DNA of 38,282 nt from a virus. Numbering within the stretch: the first letter of the stretch is position 1; the number at the start of each line of letters is the position of its first letter. This document shows positions 6,934 to 15,743 of the stretch, one piece after another. The stretch spans positions 1 through 38,282 of the IMG/VR virus record IMGVR_UViG_3300030117_004116; one strand, written 5' to 3'. The position numbers were made by a program, and so were the translations under genes. The notes under the pieces are model-generated. The model ran no database searches and had not been told where the DNA came from. It saw only the letters and a program-made list of their open reading frames with translations.

Positions 6934-9900
6934 TTAAGAAACAACGTTAGTTACATAAACTGCCTTACCTTGATTTATATAGTAAGTTATCAAGAAGACA
7001 GTTCCTTTTAAGTATTCTACAGGAGAACCATCTGTATCGTCAATTCCTCTCCAGTTGAGAGAAACAGGGTTCCAAGTACTAGTAGGATAGATACTTCCTA
7101 AGTTTACTACAGATGGATAAGTAACATAAATTTGACCACTTCTACCGTTATATTGTGAAATATTAGAAATACTTCCTAATACTAACTTTGTAACATTATC
7201 AGCAAACCATCTACCATCAGTAAGAGTACCAACAGGTGTAAATGTAAAGTTAGAAGTTTGCTTTAATGTTGCAGCGTCTGTTACTTGACCAGCATTAGAA
7301 GCAGGATCATAAGCAGGGTTATCAGTTGTCAAAGGAATATCATTTAAACTAAGTGGCCATACTTCTGGATTTGTAGTAATAAAGGCGTTTTTAGTTGCCC
7401 AATCATCCAAGTCATGTGGTGAAATGTATCTATCTGCTTGTGCAGTCCAATCAGGATGTGTCTTGCCTAAATCAAACCATTGATTTTGTGCTCTTTGTAC
7501 AAAACCAAAATCTGTCGATGAAGCGTTAGGGAAATTAGAAGTATCATTGAATATAGTGCTTGCAATTTCAATTTTAGACGCAACCTTAAGAGTATTAATA
7601 GTTGCAGTCGTTGCTTCTAAATTTGCAGTCTTAAAGCTGTTCTGTTGTGCTTGTTGTAAAGTCGCAAGAGATTCAGTTAAAGTTGCACTGAATGATGATG
7701 GGTTGAAGGAAGATGCAGAAGAGTTAGATGAAAGAGAACCAACATCAGCGAAGTTGATTAACTTATTGTCAGCAGAAGTCTTGACTTTCGGGAAGTTCAA
7801 GGTAGCAGCCTTGTTACCCTTCGTATCAATCACCTGATTACCAATATAGAAGTCACCGTTTGAGTTAGTACCAGATGATGCAACGAAACCAGCAGCACCT
7901 TCAATCTGTTGAGCATTGACTTGATACTGTAAACTAAGAACTTTAGTTTGGAATCTAGGTAAACCAGTTGAGTAGTTACCAGGCCCGAAACCAACGTATT
8001 CCCAAGTGTGACCAGAGGCACGAAGAATAGATGGTCTGTGTAAGTTTACTGGTATACCAGCAGTTGAACTTGTAGTAATATTACTATCAAGTTCAATAAC
8101 TCTTTGTTGTCCATCTGGAGTACTAAAATCTGGAACATCATTATCAAATTTTGTAACTGCTGGTTTGTTCACACCATAAGTATCGGCTGAACTAGCAGAA
8201 CCTTGATCAGCAGTATAAGGAGCGATCATTGCCGCTTCTGTCATAGTACTATTATTTGGGAAGATACTTGTTAGAACTAACTCGTTAGTTAAGTTAGCAG
8301 AAATAGTACCACCAGCAAGAACTTCATTTAAGAATTTAAGAATTGCTTCTGATGTGATTGAATATTGTGTAATTCTATCATATCCATGAGTTGCAAGATT
8401 ATTATCACGAGGAATGGTATTACCAACATCATCTCTGTATCTAGAAACAGATGGACGAGGATTCCACTTAGGATTATCCAAGTCAATTTCTGGATATAGA
8501 TAGTTGATATTTTGAGAAACGCCAAGTCCTGTTACAGTCGTATCTGAAATAGTGTAACTTGTTCCAGAGGTTGTTTGTTGTCCATAAGTAATAGTGTTTC
8601 CATATGTGCTACCATCTTCTTTAGTATAAACATTACCGTCAAGAACAGTCAATAGATAATAACCATCTCTAGAAGTATGTACATACTCAATGAGAGGTTC
8701 TACATTATAAATGTAGAATGCTCTTGGATAATTGTTATTACTTGTGTAAGTAAATGGATACTTAGCATTTGTATCTCTAAGTTGTATTGTAAATCTTGCT
8801 TCTGGAGCTTTTAGTTCTTGAGATCCAGCAGTGCCTTTTGGCATCTTATAAATGACTCTCCATAAAAACTCACCATTTCCAAATCCCGCTCTGTTGTCTT
8901 GAAGACGTTTAATATAAAGGTTTGAGGTGAAAGTTGCATCAAATTCGTAGTTATCTTGTACTGAAGTTTGATTATCAGCGTTAGTATCTCTTCTCTGTGT
9001 TAATCTTCTTAGAAGTGAAAGAGCAGTTGTTGCTTGAGAAGTTAAAGCAACATCATCTGCAAGAGCACCATATCTAGTACCAATTGAAGAAAATGGAATA
9101 TATCCAAATGGTTTGATGTTTTCAGAAGAGAAACCAACAGATGTAACTGATGTAACTCCATTGACTTGAATAACTACAGGACCTGTACCAGTTCTAACAC
9201 CCAATGCTGTACCAGCACCATCTACAAGTACGAGGTAATCATTATTAGAAAATCCAGTACCAGATTCTAGATCATTACCAGCTGGGTCATACTGAGTAAC
9301 AGAAGTAACTGCTTTAGATGTACCATCAACATTTACTTGTACTTTAATTAGTGATGATCGATTACCTAATGCTGCACCAGTAAGAGGAGTACCAGCAGAA
9401 TTAGAAGGTTTTGCATCTACAATTCCATTTGAAAGACCAGTAGGACCTATATCTCCGTAAGTAACACCATTTAATGCAATATTGTCATATGCAACTGGAA
9501 TACCAGTAGCATTAATAGTTCCATCTGCCCTACCATCATTAACTAAAATACAAACTCTACCTTTATCTACACCATTTACTGTCTGTGAAAATTCCCAACC
9601 GTAGTAAGCACGTTTGTCATTTTTAGTAGTTTTACTGTTTTGAATAGTATCTGGATCTTTATTGTCTCCAAGATTTGATGTATCTCTCGCCCTTAATCTA
9701 GCACCAAATAATTGAGATGTTGCATCATCAGGTGATTTCGGTAAAAATGCATAAACAGCTTCTGGATTGCTATCAGAATAGTTTCTCTTACCAAGGTTAT
9801 AGTCTAAACCACTTATAAGAAGTTCTGCCTTGGTTACGTTACCACTACTATCTGTTTCATAAAATTCTGGAATATCTTCTTCGGCAACTTCCGACTGTCC

Positions 9901-12252
9901 ACCAATTTTAATATAAATTTTCTTAAATGTTGCTTCTAAGTTTGCTGCTCTAGCTGTTTCGTATGCTTGCACAGTATGACCAATATCAATTTCTGTAACA
10001 CTAATAAGTGAATCACTATCAGGATTAATTCCTCTAGGTGGTACAAGTCCAACTATATATCCACCAGCATCTTGAGCAAATGCATTTGGTCTGTGTGATA
10101 CAGCTTTTAATGCACAATTACCAAAGTTAGAGTTTGAGTTAGTGATTGACATATCACCACCTGACTCAGCAAGGAAGTGATCTGCATTACCAACAGCAAA
10201 CACGGATACAACTTGTAAGAATCCATCGTTAGATGCTTTAATATGATAATGTCTCCAATCATCTCTGTATACAGAATCAGGATCAACTCTATATTCTACA
10301 CTATCAGCATTATTTTGAAGAGTTCCTTGTGAAAGGTTTGAACCAACAAATGCTCTGTTATCTTTTTGAAGTGCAATACCAGTATACTGAGCAAGAACCA
10401 TAGATTTGAAACCAGTTGCTCTTGAACCATCAGCATGCAAACCATTCATACCAAATACTGATCTTAGAGAACAGTTAAAGATATATGGTGAAGCAGAACC
10501 GACAGTATCAGATAAACCAGCAGTTGCAACTGAACCAACGATTCTATTTTCTTCGATTCTCTGAATATAGTCTTCAGATGAAGGTGCAACAGCAGGAACA
10601 GTTCTTGTGACACTCGCAAGACTGGTTGGTGTACTAATTGTATTTGTAACAATTGAGAATAAAGTTGTGATTGCAGATCTGACGTTAGCACATGATGCAG
10701 CATCAGTATTAGATCCTGTTGTAGGATCAGCAGTAATTGTTAGATCTTTAACCTGTGTAAGTGATGTCTGACCAGATACTACTGTAACATCTACGTTATT
10801 GATAACTTGTAAAGCGATATTTCTTGCTTCATTAAACGCATATACGGATTCTGTTTCTTCTCCAACCAAGTGTTGTAACGCACCACCATTTACATAGAGG
10901 TTTGCAGCATCATGAACTTTGTTGTTTGAACCATAACCTACGTTATAAGCAACTGCTTCGATAACATCTTCAATATCATCTTCACAATTTGCTCTACCGC
11001 CAGGCACACTAAAACTAGTGAAGTTTGCAAGCATTCTACTTACAGCAACTTCAGCGATAAATCTTTTATTTGCTTCTAACAGTGTTTTTGCATCACCTTG
11101 ACGATTTCCGACTAAAACTACGTCATCAAGAACACTATATTTGTCAATTTTTGTATAATAGTTTGTTAAAGCTGGTGAACTTGCATATTCAAATACAGTT
11201 AATTTATGATGAGAACATGGGAATACATCAGCACCACTATTTGTATAAGTTGCACTTGCAGACTTAAATGGTGCGGTTCTATTACTATCTTTAAATGTAA
11301 GTTGCCAGAAATAACATCCACCAGTTACATTAAACATTGCACCTCTACCAGCTGAAGCATCAACAGGTGAAGGAATATATGTTGGTCTACAAATGGTTTT
11401 TCTTAGATCAAGACCTACAAGTGATGTACCACGAGGAACAATTACACCACCATTTTCGTCATTAAATCTATAGATGTTCTCCATTAGAGTTTCATCTGTA
11501 TATGAAGTCTCTACTAAAACACTTGCATTTGATCCATCTCCAGGCCTGTTATCAATTTCATACTCGCCAGGAAATACAATAATCGTGAAAAACTCGAATA
11601 AATCAGCACCATATTCTCCGTCTTCATCGCCAGGGCCATTTACCCAAGATTGTTTTGCGGCTTCAAGTAACGCTCTTTGTATAGTTTTAAAGGGTTTGTT
11701 TAAGTTTCTACCATTATTTGATAAGGAGTCAGTAGATAAAGTATCATTTGCACTTACATAGATATTTCTAAGACTATTTGTAATATTAATTGAAGAACCT
11801 AGATTACCAGTTGGAAGAACTAGTCCAGAAGCATTTACAGTTAATTTTACAGTACCATTCGAGACAAAATCAATTTCTCCATCACCACTACTGAATATAC
11901 CTGTGTCAGTATCACCATTATAAGCTATAGATGGATTGGAAACACTGCCTTGTGGAACAATGAGTGATTTTCCAGATGCTACTTCTAAGCTGTTGTTTTT
12001 AAATGTGACAATCGTAGATCCGTTAAACTTAAATGGTGCATCTGCGCCTGAAGGAAAATTAAATCCATCAGGACCAATACTTAATACTGTAGTTCCATTT
12101 GATGTAAAATCAGTATAACCAGCGTTACTACTATAAAGTCCAGTATCTTCATCATTCTGCCAAGATATGGAGGGATCTCCTGTAAGACCTCCAGACAAAA
12201 CAATTTCAACTCCCTTCGCTATGCCACGAGTTGTTACTTGAGTTAGAGCCAT
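6934..12252 (-). CDS. Giant tail-fibre-like virion protein
   Basis: 1772 aa, the largest protein in the window. The N-terminus carries at least two copies of a repeat of about 55 residues: DPSISWQNDEDTGLYSS followed by a TDFTSNGTTVLSIG strand, then NPSIAYNGDTDTGIFSS followed by IDFVSNGTVKLTVN. From about residue 165 to 400 there is a segment like a pectate-lyase or beta-helix domain (NKPFKTIQRALLEAA, FTIIVFPGEYEIDN, GVIVPRGTSLVGLDLRKT). Further beta-rich domains follow, and the C-terminal part contains DFGFVQRAQNQWFDLGKTHP. It is probably a long tail fibre or large baseplate-associated fibre. A late box (TATAAATA) lies 45 nt upstream. It is followed after 18 nt by the VWA-like gene. Confidence 0.7.
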   Translation of the reverse strand: MALTQVTTRGIAKGVEIVLSGGLTGDPSISWQNDEDTGLYSSNAGYTDFTSNGTTVLSIGPDGFNFPSGADAPFKFNGSTIVTFKNNSLEVASGKSLIVPQGSVSNPSIAYNGDTDTGIFSSGDGEIDFVSNGTVKLTVNASGLVLPTGNLGSSINITNSLRNIYVSANDTLSTDSLSNNGRNLNKPFKTIQRALLEAAKQSWVNGPGDEDGEYGADLFEFFTIIVFPGEYEIDNRPGDGSNASVLVETSYTDETLMENIYRFNDENGGVIVPRGTSLVGLDLRKTICRPTYIPSPVDASAGRGAMFNVTGGCYFWQLTFKDSNRTAPFKSASATYTNSGADVFPCSHHKLTVFEYASSPALTNYYTKIDKYSVLDDVVLVGNRQGDAKTLLEANKRFIAEVAVSRMLANFTSFSVPGGRANCEDDIEDVIEAVAYNVGYGSNNKVHDAANLYVNGGALQHLVGEETESVYAFNEARNIALQVINNVDVTVVSGQTSLTQVKDLTITADPTTGSNTDAASCANVRSAITTLFSIVTNTISTPTSLASVTRTVPAVAPSSEDYIQRIEENRIVGSVATAGLSDTVGSASPYIFNCSLRSVFGMNGLHADGSRATGFKSMVLAQYTGIALQKDNRAFVGSNLSQGTLQNNADSVEYRVDPDSVYRDDWRHYHIKASNDGFLQVVSVFAVGNADHFLAESGGDMSITNSNSNFGNCALKAVSHRPNAFAQDAGGYIVGLVPPRGINPDSDSLISVTEIDIGHTVQAYETARAANLEATFKKIYIKIGGQSEVAEEDIPEFYETDSSGNVTKAELLISGLDYNLGKRNYSDSNPEAVYAFLPKSPDDATSQLFGARLRARDTSNLGDNKDPDTIQNSKTTKNDKRAYYGWEFSQTVNGVDKGRVCILVNDGRADGTINATGIPVAYDNIALNGVTYGDIGPTGLSNGIVDAKPSNSAGTPLTGAALGNRSSLIKVQVNVDGTSKAVTSVTQYDPAGNDLESGTGFSNNDYLVLVDGAGTALGVRTGTGPVVIQVNGVTSVTSVGFSSENIKPFGYIPFSSIGTRYGALADDVALTSQATTALSLLRRLTQRRDTNADNQTSVQDNYEFDATFTSNLYIKRLQDNRAGFGNGEFLWRVIYKMPKGTAGSQELKAPEARFTIQLRDTNAKYPFTYTSNNNYPRAFYIYNVEPLIEYVHTSRDGYYLLTVLDGNVYTKEDGSTYGNTITYGQQTTSGTSYTISDTTVTGLGVSQNINYLYPEIDLDNPKWNPRPSVSRYRDDVGNTIPRDNNLATHGYDRITQYSITSEAILKFLNEVLAGGTISANLTNELVLTSIFPNNSTMTEAAMIAPYTADQGSASSADTYGVNKPAVTKFDNDVPDFSTPDGQQRVIELDSNITTSSTAGIPVNLHRPSILRASGHTWEYVGFGPGNYSTGLPRFQTKVLSLQYQVNAQQIEGAAGFVASSGTNSNGDFYIGNQVIDTKGNKAATLNFPKVKTSADNKLINFADVGSLSSNSSASSFNPSSFSATLTESLATLQQAQQNSFKTANLEATTATINTLKVASKIEIASTIFNDTSNFPNASSTDFGFVQRAQNQWFDLGKTHPDWTAQADRYISPHDLDDWATKNAFITTNPEVWPLSLNDIPLTTDNPAYDPASNAGQVTDAATLKQTSNFTFTPVGTLTDGRWFADNVTKLVLGSISNISQYNGRSGQIYVTYPSVVNLGSIYPTSTWNPVSLNWRGIDDTDGSPVEYLKGTVFLITYYINQGKAVYVTNVVS

Positions 12253-12296
12253 GTTTGATAAAACCCGTTAAAATTGCGTTATTTCTAATCAAAAAC

Positions 12297-12304
12297 TATT
12301 TATA
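12297..12304 (-). promoter_or_regulatory. Late promoter (TATAAATA)
   Basis: Exact TATAAATA on the minus strand, 45 nt upstream of the giant fibre gene starting at 12252, overlapping the end of the 120-aa gene. Confidence 0.7.
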
Positions 12305-12662
12305 ACGTAGGAGACTCCTTTATTTTTTCATTAGCATTAGCTGCTGCTTCTTGAAAATCCTCATAATCAAATAATTTGAAGGATTTACCTGTTATGTGGT
12401 TATGTACGAAAATACGATTACCCCAAGCAACTGGTGTAAAACTAATACTATAGTATCCCGAATTTATATCATATATTGGAACTGGAGCGCCAGCATCCAA
12501 AGTTTTTTGTTGAATTTCTTTTTGTGTTTCGTTAAATTCTTCGCTTTTTAATTGTTCTTCAACAATCAATTTATTCTGTTCATCTATCCAATCAAGGAAT
12601 TTACTCTCTAAATCAGCATCTAGAGCAAAGGTCATTCCTGTCACATCAGCGGTTTGTGTCAT
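12300..12662 (-). CDS. Conserved-looking protein of unknown function in the fibre block
   Basis: 120 aa, soluble and acidic. The N-terminal half is helical with a likely coiled coil (LDWIDEQNKLIVEEQLKSEE). The C-terminal half reads ISFTPVAWGNRIFVHNHITG and then KSFKLFDYEDFQEA. I do not recognise a family. It is transcribed from its own late box (TATAAATA at 12687-12694, 25 nt upstream), just before the giant fibre gene. A role in virion assembly or as a fibre chaperone is possible but unproven. Confidence 0.6.
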   Translation of the reverse strand: MTQTADVTGMTFALDADLESKFLDWIDEQNKLIVEEQLKSEEFNETQKEIQQKTLDAGAPVPIYDINSGYYSISFTPVAWGNRIFVHNHITGKSFKLFDYEDFQEAAANANEKIKESPTL

Positions 12663-12686
12663 TTCAAAAATAAAGTGAATCTTTGT

Positions 12687-12694
12687 TATTTATA
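12687..12694 (-). promoter_or_regulatory. Late promoter (TATAAATA)
   Basis: Exact TATAAATA on the minus strand, starting 2 nt after the T-run of the terminator at 12696-12723 and 25 nt upstream of the start at 12662. The terminator-promoter pair cleanly separates two transcription units. Confidence 0.75.
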
Positions 12695-12695
12695 G

Positions 12696-12723
12696 AAAAA
12701 GGCTGGGCGTCATTTTGGCCCAG
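12696..12723 (-). terminator. Rho-independent terminator
   Basis: Minus strand CTGGGC, a 9-nt loop, GCCCAG, CC and TTTTT: a GC-rich 6-bp stem and T-run downstream of the 66-aa gene. The other side also carries a run of seven T on the plus strand (12725-12731), so it may work in both directions. Confidence 0.8.
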
Positions 12724-12767
12724 AATTTTTTTCTCGACTTTTTGGTAATCAAAAGCCGAATTTCGCC

Positions 12768-12968
12768 TCAGAATACATACTCAACTTTTTCTGGATGATC
12801 TTCCAGTGTTTCATTAACGAAGTTACACATCTTAGTGAAGTCATCTGAGTCTGCTTCAATCAGTTGTACTAATTCGCCTCCATCACCGTACAAGTTGATA
12901 GTTCTGGATGCAATATCTATTTTAATTTTTACTAGCTGGCAATCAGCTGGAATATCATTGATATTCAT
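12768..12968 (-). CDS. Small protein in its own transcription unit
   Basis: 66 aa from the ATG at 12968 (MNINDIPADCQLVKIKID...). The reading frame is open further upstream into gp5, but that part is not needed and would overlap gp5. The product is acidic, with strands ASRTINLYGDGGELVQLIEA and a C-terminal helix. It is unrecognised. Unlike its neighbours it is framed by a sigma-70-like promoter (12990-13018) and a strong terminator (12696-12723), which suggests expression separate from the late virion genes, perhaps early. Confidence 0.65.
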   Translation of the reverse strand: MNINDIPADCQLVKIKIDIASRTINLYGDGGELVQLIEADSDDFTKMCNFVNETLEDHPEKVEYVF

Positions 12969-12989
12969 AGTTATTCTACTTCTATAATC

Positions 12990-13018
12990 AGAGTAACATA
13001 GAACATAATAGGTGTCAA
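12990..13018 (-). promoter_or_regulatory. Candidate sigma-70 promoter
   Basis: Minus strand TTGACA (13018-13013), 17-nt spacer, TACTCT (12995-12990). The -35 is perfect and the -10 is weak. It lies 22 nt upstream of the ATG at 12968 and overlaps the end of gp5. Confidence 0.5.
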
Positions 13019-13020
13019 GT

Positions 13021-15462
13021 TTATGCCACGAAGTGAGGCCCACCAGCAAAATTACAATTCAGTGCCGCTTCAGTGTTCACTTTGATTGCAGCAACGTTCT
13101 CAACGTTTGCACCACCAGTATTTTTAGCAAATATACCTAAACCATTTCTTATCTTAGCACCTAAATTATTCTCACTTTTTACACCAACTTCTGTTTCTTG
13201 TCCAGCACCCACCAATGTTCTGTTTGTTGCACCAACAGTAGTCTCAGTTTCAGCACCAACTTTCATGTTTGTAGTCTTACCAATAACCAAATGAGTATCA
13301 GTACCAGCTGCAAACTTACCAGTTTGTCCAAGATTAAATTTAAGATCAGATAAACCAGCGAGTCTTAACTTATTCAATAGAATAAATTCATTATGGAATG
13401 TAGAAATGTTATTGATTGATCCAGTTGCAACAGTATTCATTTCTGTACAGAAGTGAGAAACAGTAGGAGCAAACATATCAATCTGTCCTGATCCAGAGAT
13501 ACCAACTTTAGAACCAGCAATCGCTAATCCATTTGCAGCAGATAGTTCTGAGTCATTCTCATAGATTGTTTCATGTTCACCATTGTATGTAACTTTACTT
13601 TCTCTGTTTGCAAAGACATTGTATTGTCCACGAACTTCTAAATGATAGTTACCGCCAACTTTTAAATGATAATCTCCACCTACATCTACGATCTGTGATC
13701 CTTTAATATATACTCTTTCATCTTTAATAGTAACTTCTGTCTTAGTATTACTGTTAGTAATTTTTACATCACCATTATCTTGAATATCAATACCTGATTT
13801 ACTTGGGCCATGTGCAATCACAACTCTAGTAGATCCAGGCGTATCATCTTGAATGAAAACATGACCAGATTCAGATGATTGTACAAACATCTTTGAATAT
13901 TCTGGAGACCATCGGCCTGGAATAGTGCTAGTAATGCTGAGGGAAAACGGACTACAATTATTTGCCGTAATAGGACACGATTCCCAATCAATATTAATAG
14001 GACTATCTGTTTTTCTATTACAACCAATTCCTAATAGATTTAAAATGAAAGCAACAATATTACCAACAGTTGCAAGATCAGATAAATTTGATAAATTTTT
14101 TATATTACCTACTGCTTTAATTAAATTCTGAATTGAATCAACAATGTCTAATATTTGATTTGCAACCTCTACTAACTGAAATATAGAACCAAAGATTTGA
14201 TTGATACAATTCTCTGCAAAATTAAGAAAGTCAATTGCTTTTTGTGCAAGACTATTCAACATCTTATCAACAAATGCTTCAATGAATCCTTCAATACCAC
14301 CCATGATGGCATCAACTAAAGCTGAATCAAATGTACAACCAATCTGTCTAAGAACTTGTAGAATGATTTCGGTTACACCTTTTGCAAATAAAGGGATTGG
14401 ACTAATTGCAGATAAACCAATTAAATTAAGTAACTTTGTTACTTGTTGCATTATAAATGACTTTAGTTTATTAACAATATGCCATATTAAGTTTCTAATC
14501 TTATCAAACGCAGTTTGAATTGTCGATTGAATGTCAATAACTTTATCATTAAATTTACCTACAAGTTCTCTAGGTGAATCAGTTTTTGGAAGATATTTTA
14601 CAGCAGTTCCTTTCTTATGATCTTGATCTTTAGTTTTCTCCATCCCTCTCTTAATGAGAGTCAAACCAAAAGAATTTTTTCCGTTGTAACCAATTACCTC
14701 ACTACCAATCTTAACTTTACCTCTTGGTGGAAATGTAGATGAATTTGATACAGGAATAAATTGTTCCTCGGCATTTAAATCCTTTGTAAGTCTAGGATTA
14801 CTAGAATTTGGATCATATATTGTACCAGTTTTAAATATATTTGCTAAATCATTAATGATTGATGATATCTCTTTTGCAACAGTATTTTTTACACTATCTT
14901 TACCATCTGCAACTAACTTTGTAGTAACATAACCTGATGGATTTGATTCTGATTCTTCAAATGATGAACTAGCAACATGACTATCTACTACACTTGTTTC
15001 AAGATTCTCATCATTAGTTGTAACTGCTGCTAAATTTTGACCAGTCTCACTTGTATCTCCACCTGTATTCGGTTCACTAATATTTGCAGCACCAGGCCTA
15101 TCAAATGAATTTTGAGATTTAGGTTCGATTACTGCTTTGACCTGACTAAACAGAGTACCCATGACTATGGGTTGTTGATCGTCAGGATGATCTAAGAAAA
15201 ATCCCATCACGAAACTGCCAGGCTTTAATTGGTTTGCAGAAACACCAACACCACTTACAGCAGCATTGGTGGATGGTTGCATTACAAGAGCCCAAGGAAG
15301 ATCTGCTGGTTTAGCATCAGGTCTGTGTCTGTTTAAAATGTTAACTTTAACTCTTCCTAGTTTCGCATCTCTATCATCAGCATTTACAACCGTACCTAAC
15401 CACCAAGAAAAATCTTGATGACCTATAAAAGCTGGTGTTTCAATGGTGGGATTAATAGACAT
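13021..15462 (-). CDS. gp5: Baseplate hub / spike protein gp5-like, without lysozyme domain
   Basis: 813 aa. The N-terminal 110 residues are an OB-fold typical of T4 gp5 and VgrG spikes (WWLGTVVNADDRDAKLGRVK..., PWALVMQP, PGSFVMGFFLDHPDDQQPIV, MGTLFSQ). The middle is largely helical (about 310-450), with no lysozyme domain like that of T4 gp5. The C-terminal half is the spike: FIQDDTPGSTRVVIAHGPSK, then beta-prism repeats (GGDYHLKVGGNYHLEVRGQY, TTVGATNRTLVGAGQETEVG). In the virion it would form the central trimeric needle of the baseplate that punctures the outer membrane. It starts 3 nt after the cp12 stop and so appears co-transcribed with it. Confidence 0.88.
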   Translation of the reverse strand: MSINPTIETPAFIGHQDFSWWLGTVVNADDRDAKLGRVKVNILNRHRPDAKPADLPWALVMQPSTNAAVSGVGVSANQLKPGSFVMGFFLDHPDDQQPIVMGTLFSQVKAVIEPKSQNSFDRPGAANISEPNTGGDTSETGQNLAAVTTNDENLETSVVDSHVASSSFEESESNPSGYVTTKLVADGKDSVKNTVAKEISSIINDLANIFKTGTIYDPNSSNPRLTKDLNAEEQFIPVSNSSTFPPRGKVKIGSEVIGYNGKNSFGLTLIKRGMEKTKDQDHKKGTAVKYLPKTDSPRELVGKFNDKVIDIQSTIQTAFDKIRNLIWHIVNKLKSFIMQQVTKLLNLIGLSAISPIPLFAKGVTEIILQVLRQIGCTFDSALVDAIMGGIEGFIEAFVDKMLNSLAQKAIDFLNFAENCINQIFGSIFQLVEVANQILDIVDSIQNLIKAVGNIKNLSNLSDLATVGNIVAFILNLLGIGCNRKTDSPINIDWESCPITANNCSPFSLSITSTIPGRWSPEYSKMFVQSSESGHVFIQDDTPGSTRVVIAHGPSKSGIDIQDNGDVKITNSNTKTEVTIKDERVYIKGSQIVDVGGDYHLKVGGNYHLEVRGQYNVFANRESKVTYNGEHETIYENDSELSAANGLAIAGSKVGISGSGQIDMFAPTVSHFCTEMNTVATGSINNISTFHNEFILLNKLRLAGLSDLKFNLGQTGKFAAGTDTHLVIGKTTNMKVGAETETTVGATNRTLVGAGQETEVGVKSENNLGAKIRNGLGIFAKNTGGANVENVAAIKVNTEAALNCNFAGGPHFVA

Positions 15463-15465
15463 TAC

Positions 15466-15732
15466 TTAATCGTCATAAACTCTACATTCAAATGCATCAG
15501 GATGATTGTCGCAATATATTTCTAAATGCTTGTCCTCATGTCTTGTGTGCCAATCATTTATTTTACCTTCATTTGGCTCTACCACATCATCTTTATGATA
15601 TGTTTCATAATCAGCATGAACTTCTTCTAATTCAGATTTTTTATACTCTAGCATACCATGATTGATATGTTCTTTATCATCTTTAGGGTCAAGATAAACC
15701 TCATGACTTAGATCGTGTTTGATTTCAGGCAT
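15466..15732 (-). CDS. cp12: CP12-like Calvin-cycle inhibitor
   Basis: 88 aa. The C-terminus LEIYCDNHPDAFECRVYDD matches the GAPDH-binding tail of CP12 almost exactly: C74-x8-C83, the Pro and Ala in the loop, and the ECRVYDD ending. CP12 is intrinsically disordered; when its cysteines are oxidised it tethers GAPDH and phosphoribulokinase in an inactive complex, which shuts down the Calvin cycle. Phage CP12 is thought to divert NADPH and carbon to nucleotide synthesis. The N-terminal part is helical, very rich in His, Asp, Glu and Lys, and lacks the second cysteine pair, as in marine picocyanobacterial CP12. Unusually it lies between baseplate genes (gp27-like and gp5), with a late-type box at 15745-15752. 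Confidence 0.82.
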   Translation of the reverse strand: MPEIKHDLSHEVYLDPKDDKEHINHGMLEYKKSELEEVHADYETYHKDDVVEPNEGKINDWHTRHEDKHLEIYCDNHPDAFECRVYDD

Positions 15733-15743
15733 AGTTTTTGCTC

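Noticed and set aside
13073-14518. Several plus-strand frames of 68-105 aa opposite gp5
   Set aside because: They are antisense shadows of the conserved spike gene, without promoters or coherent protein features.
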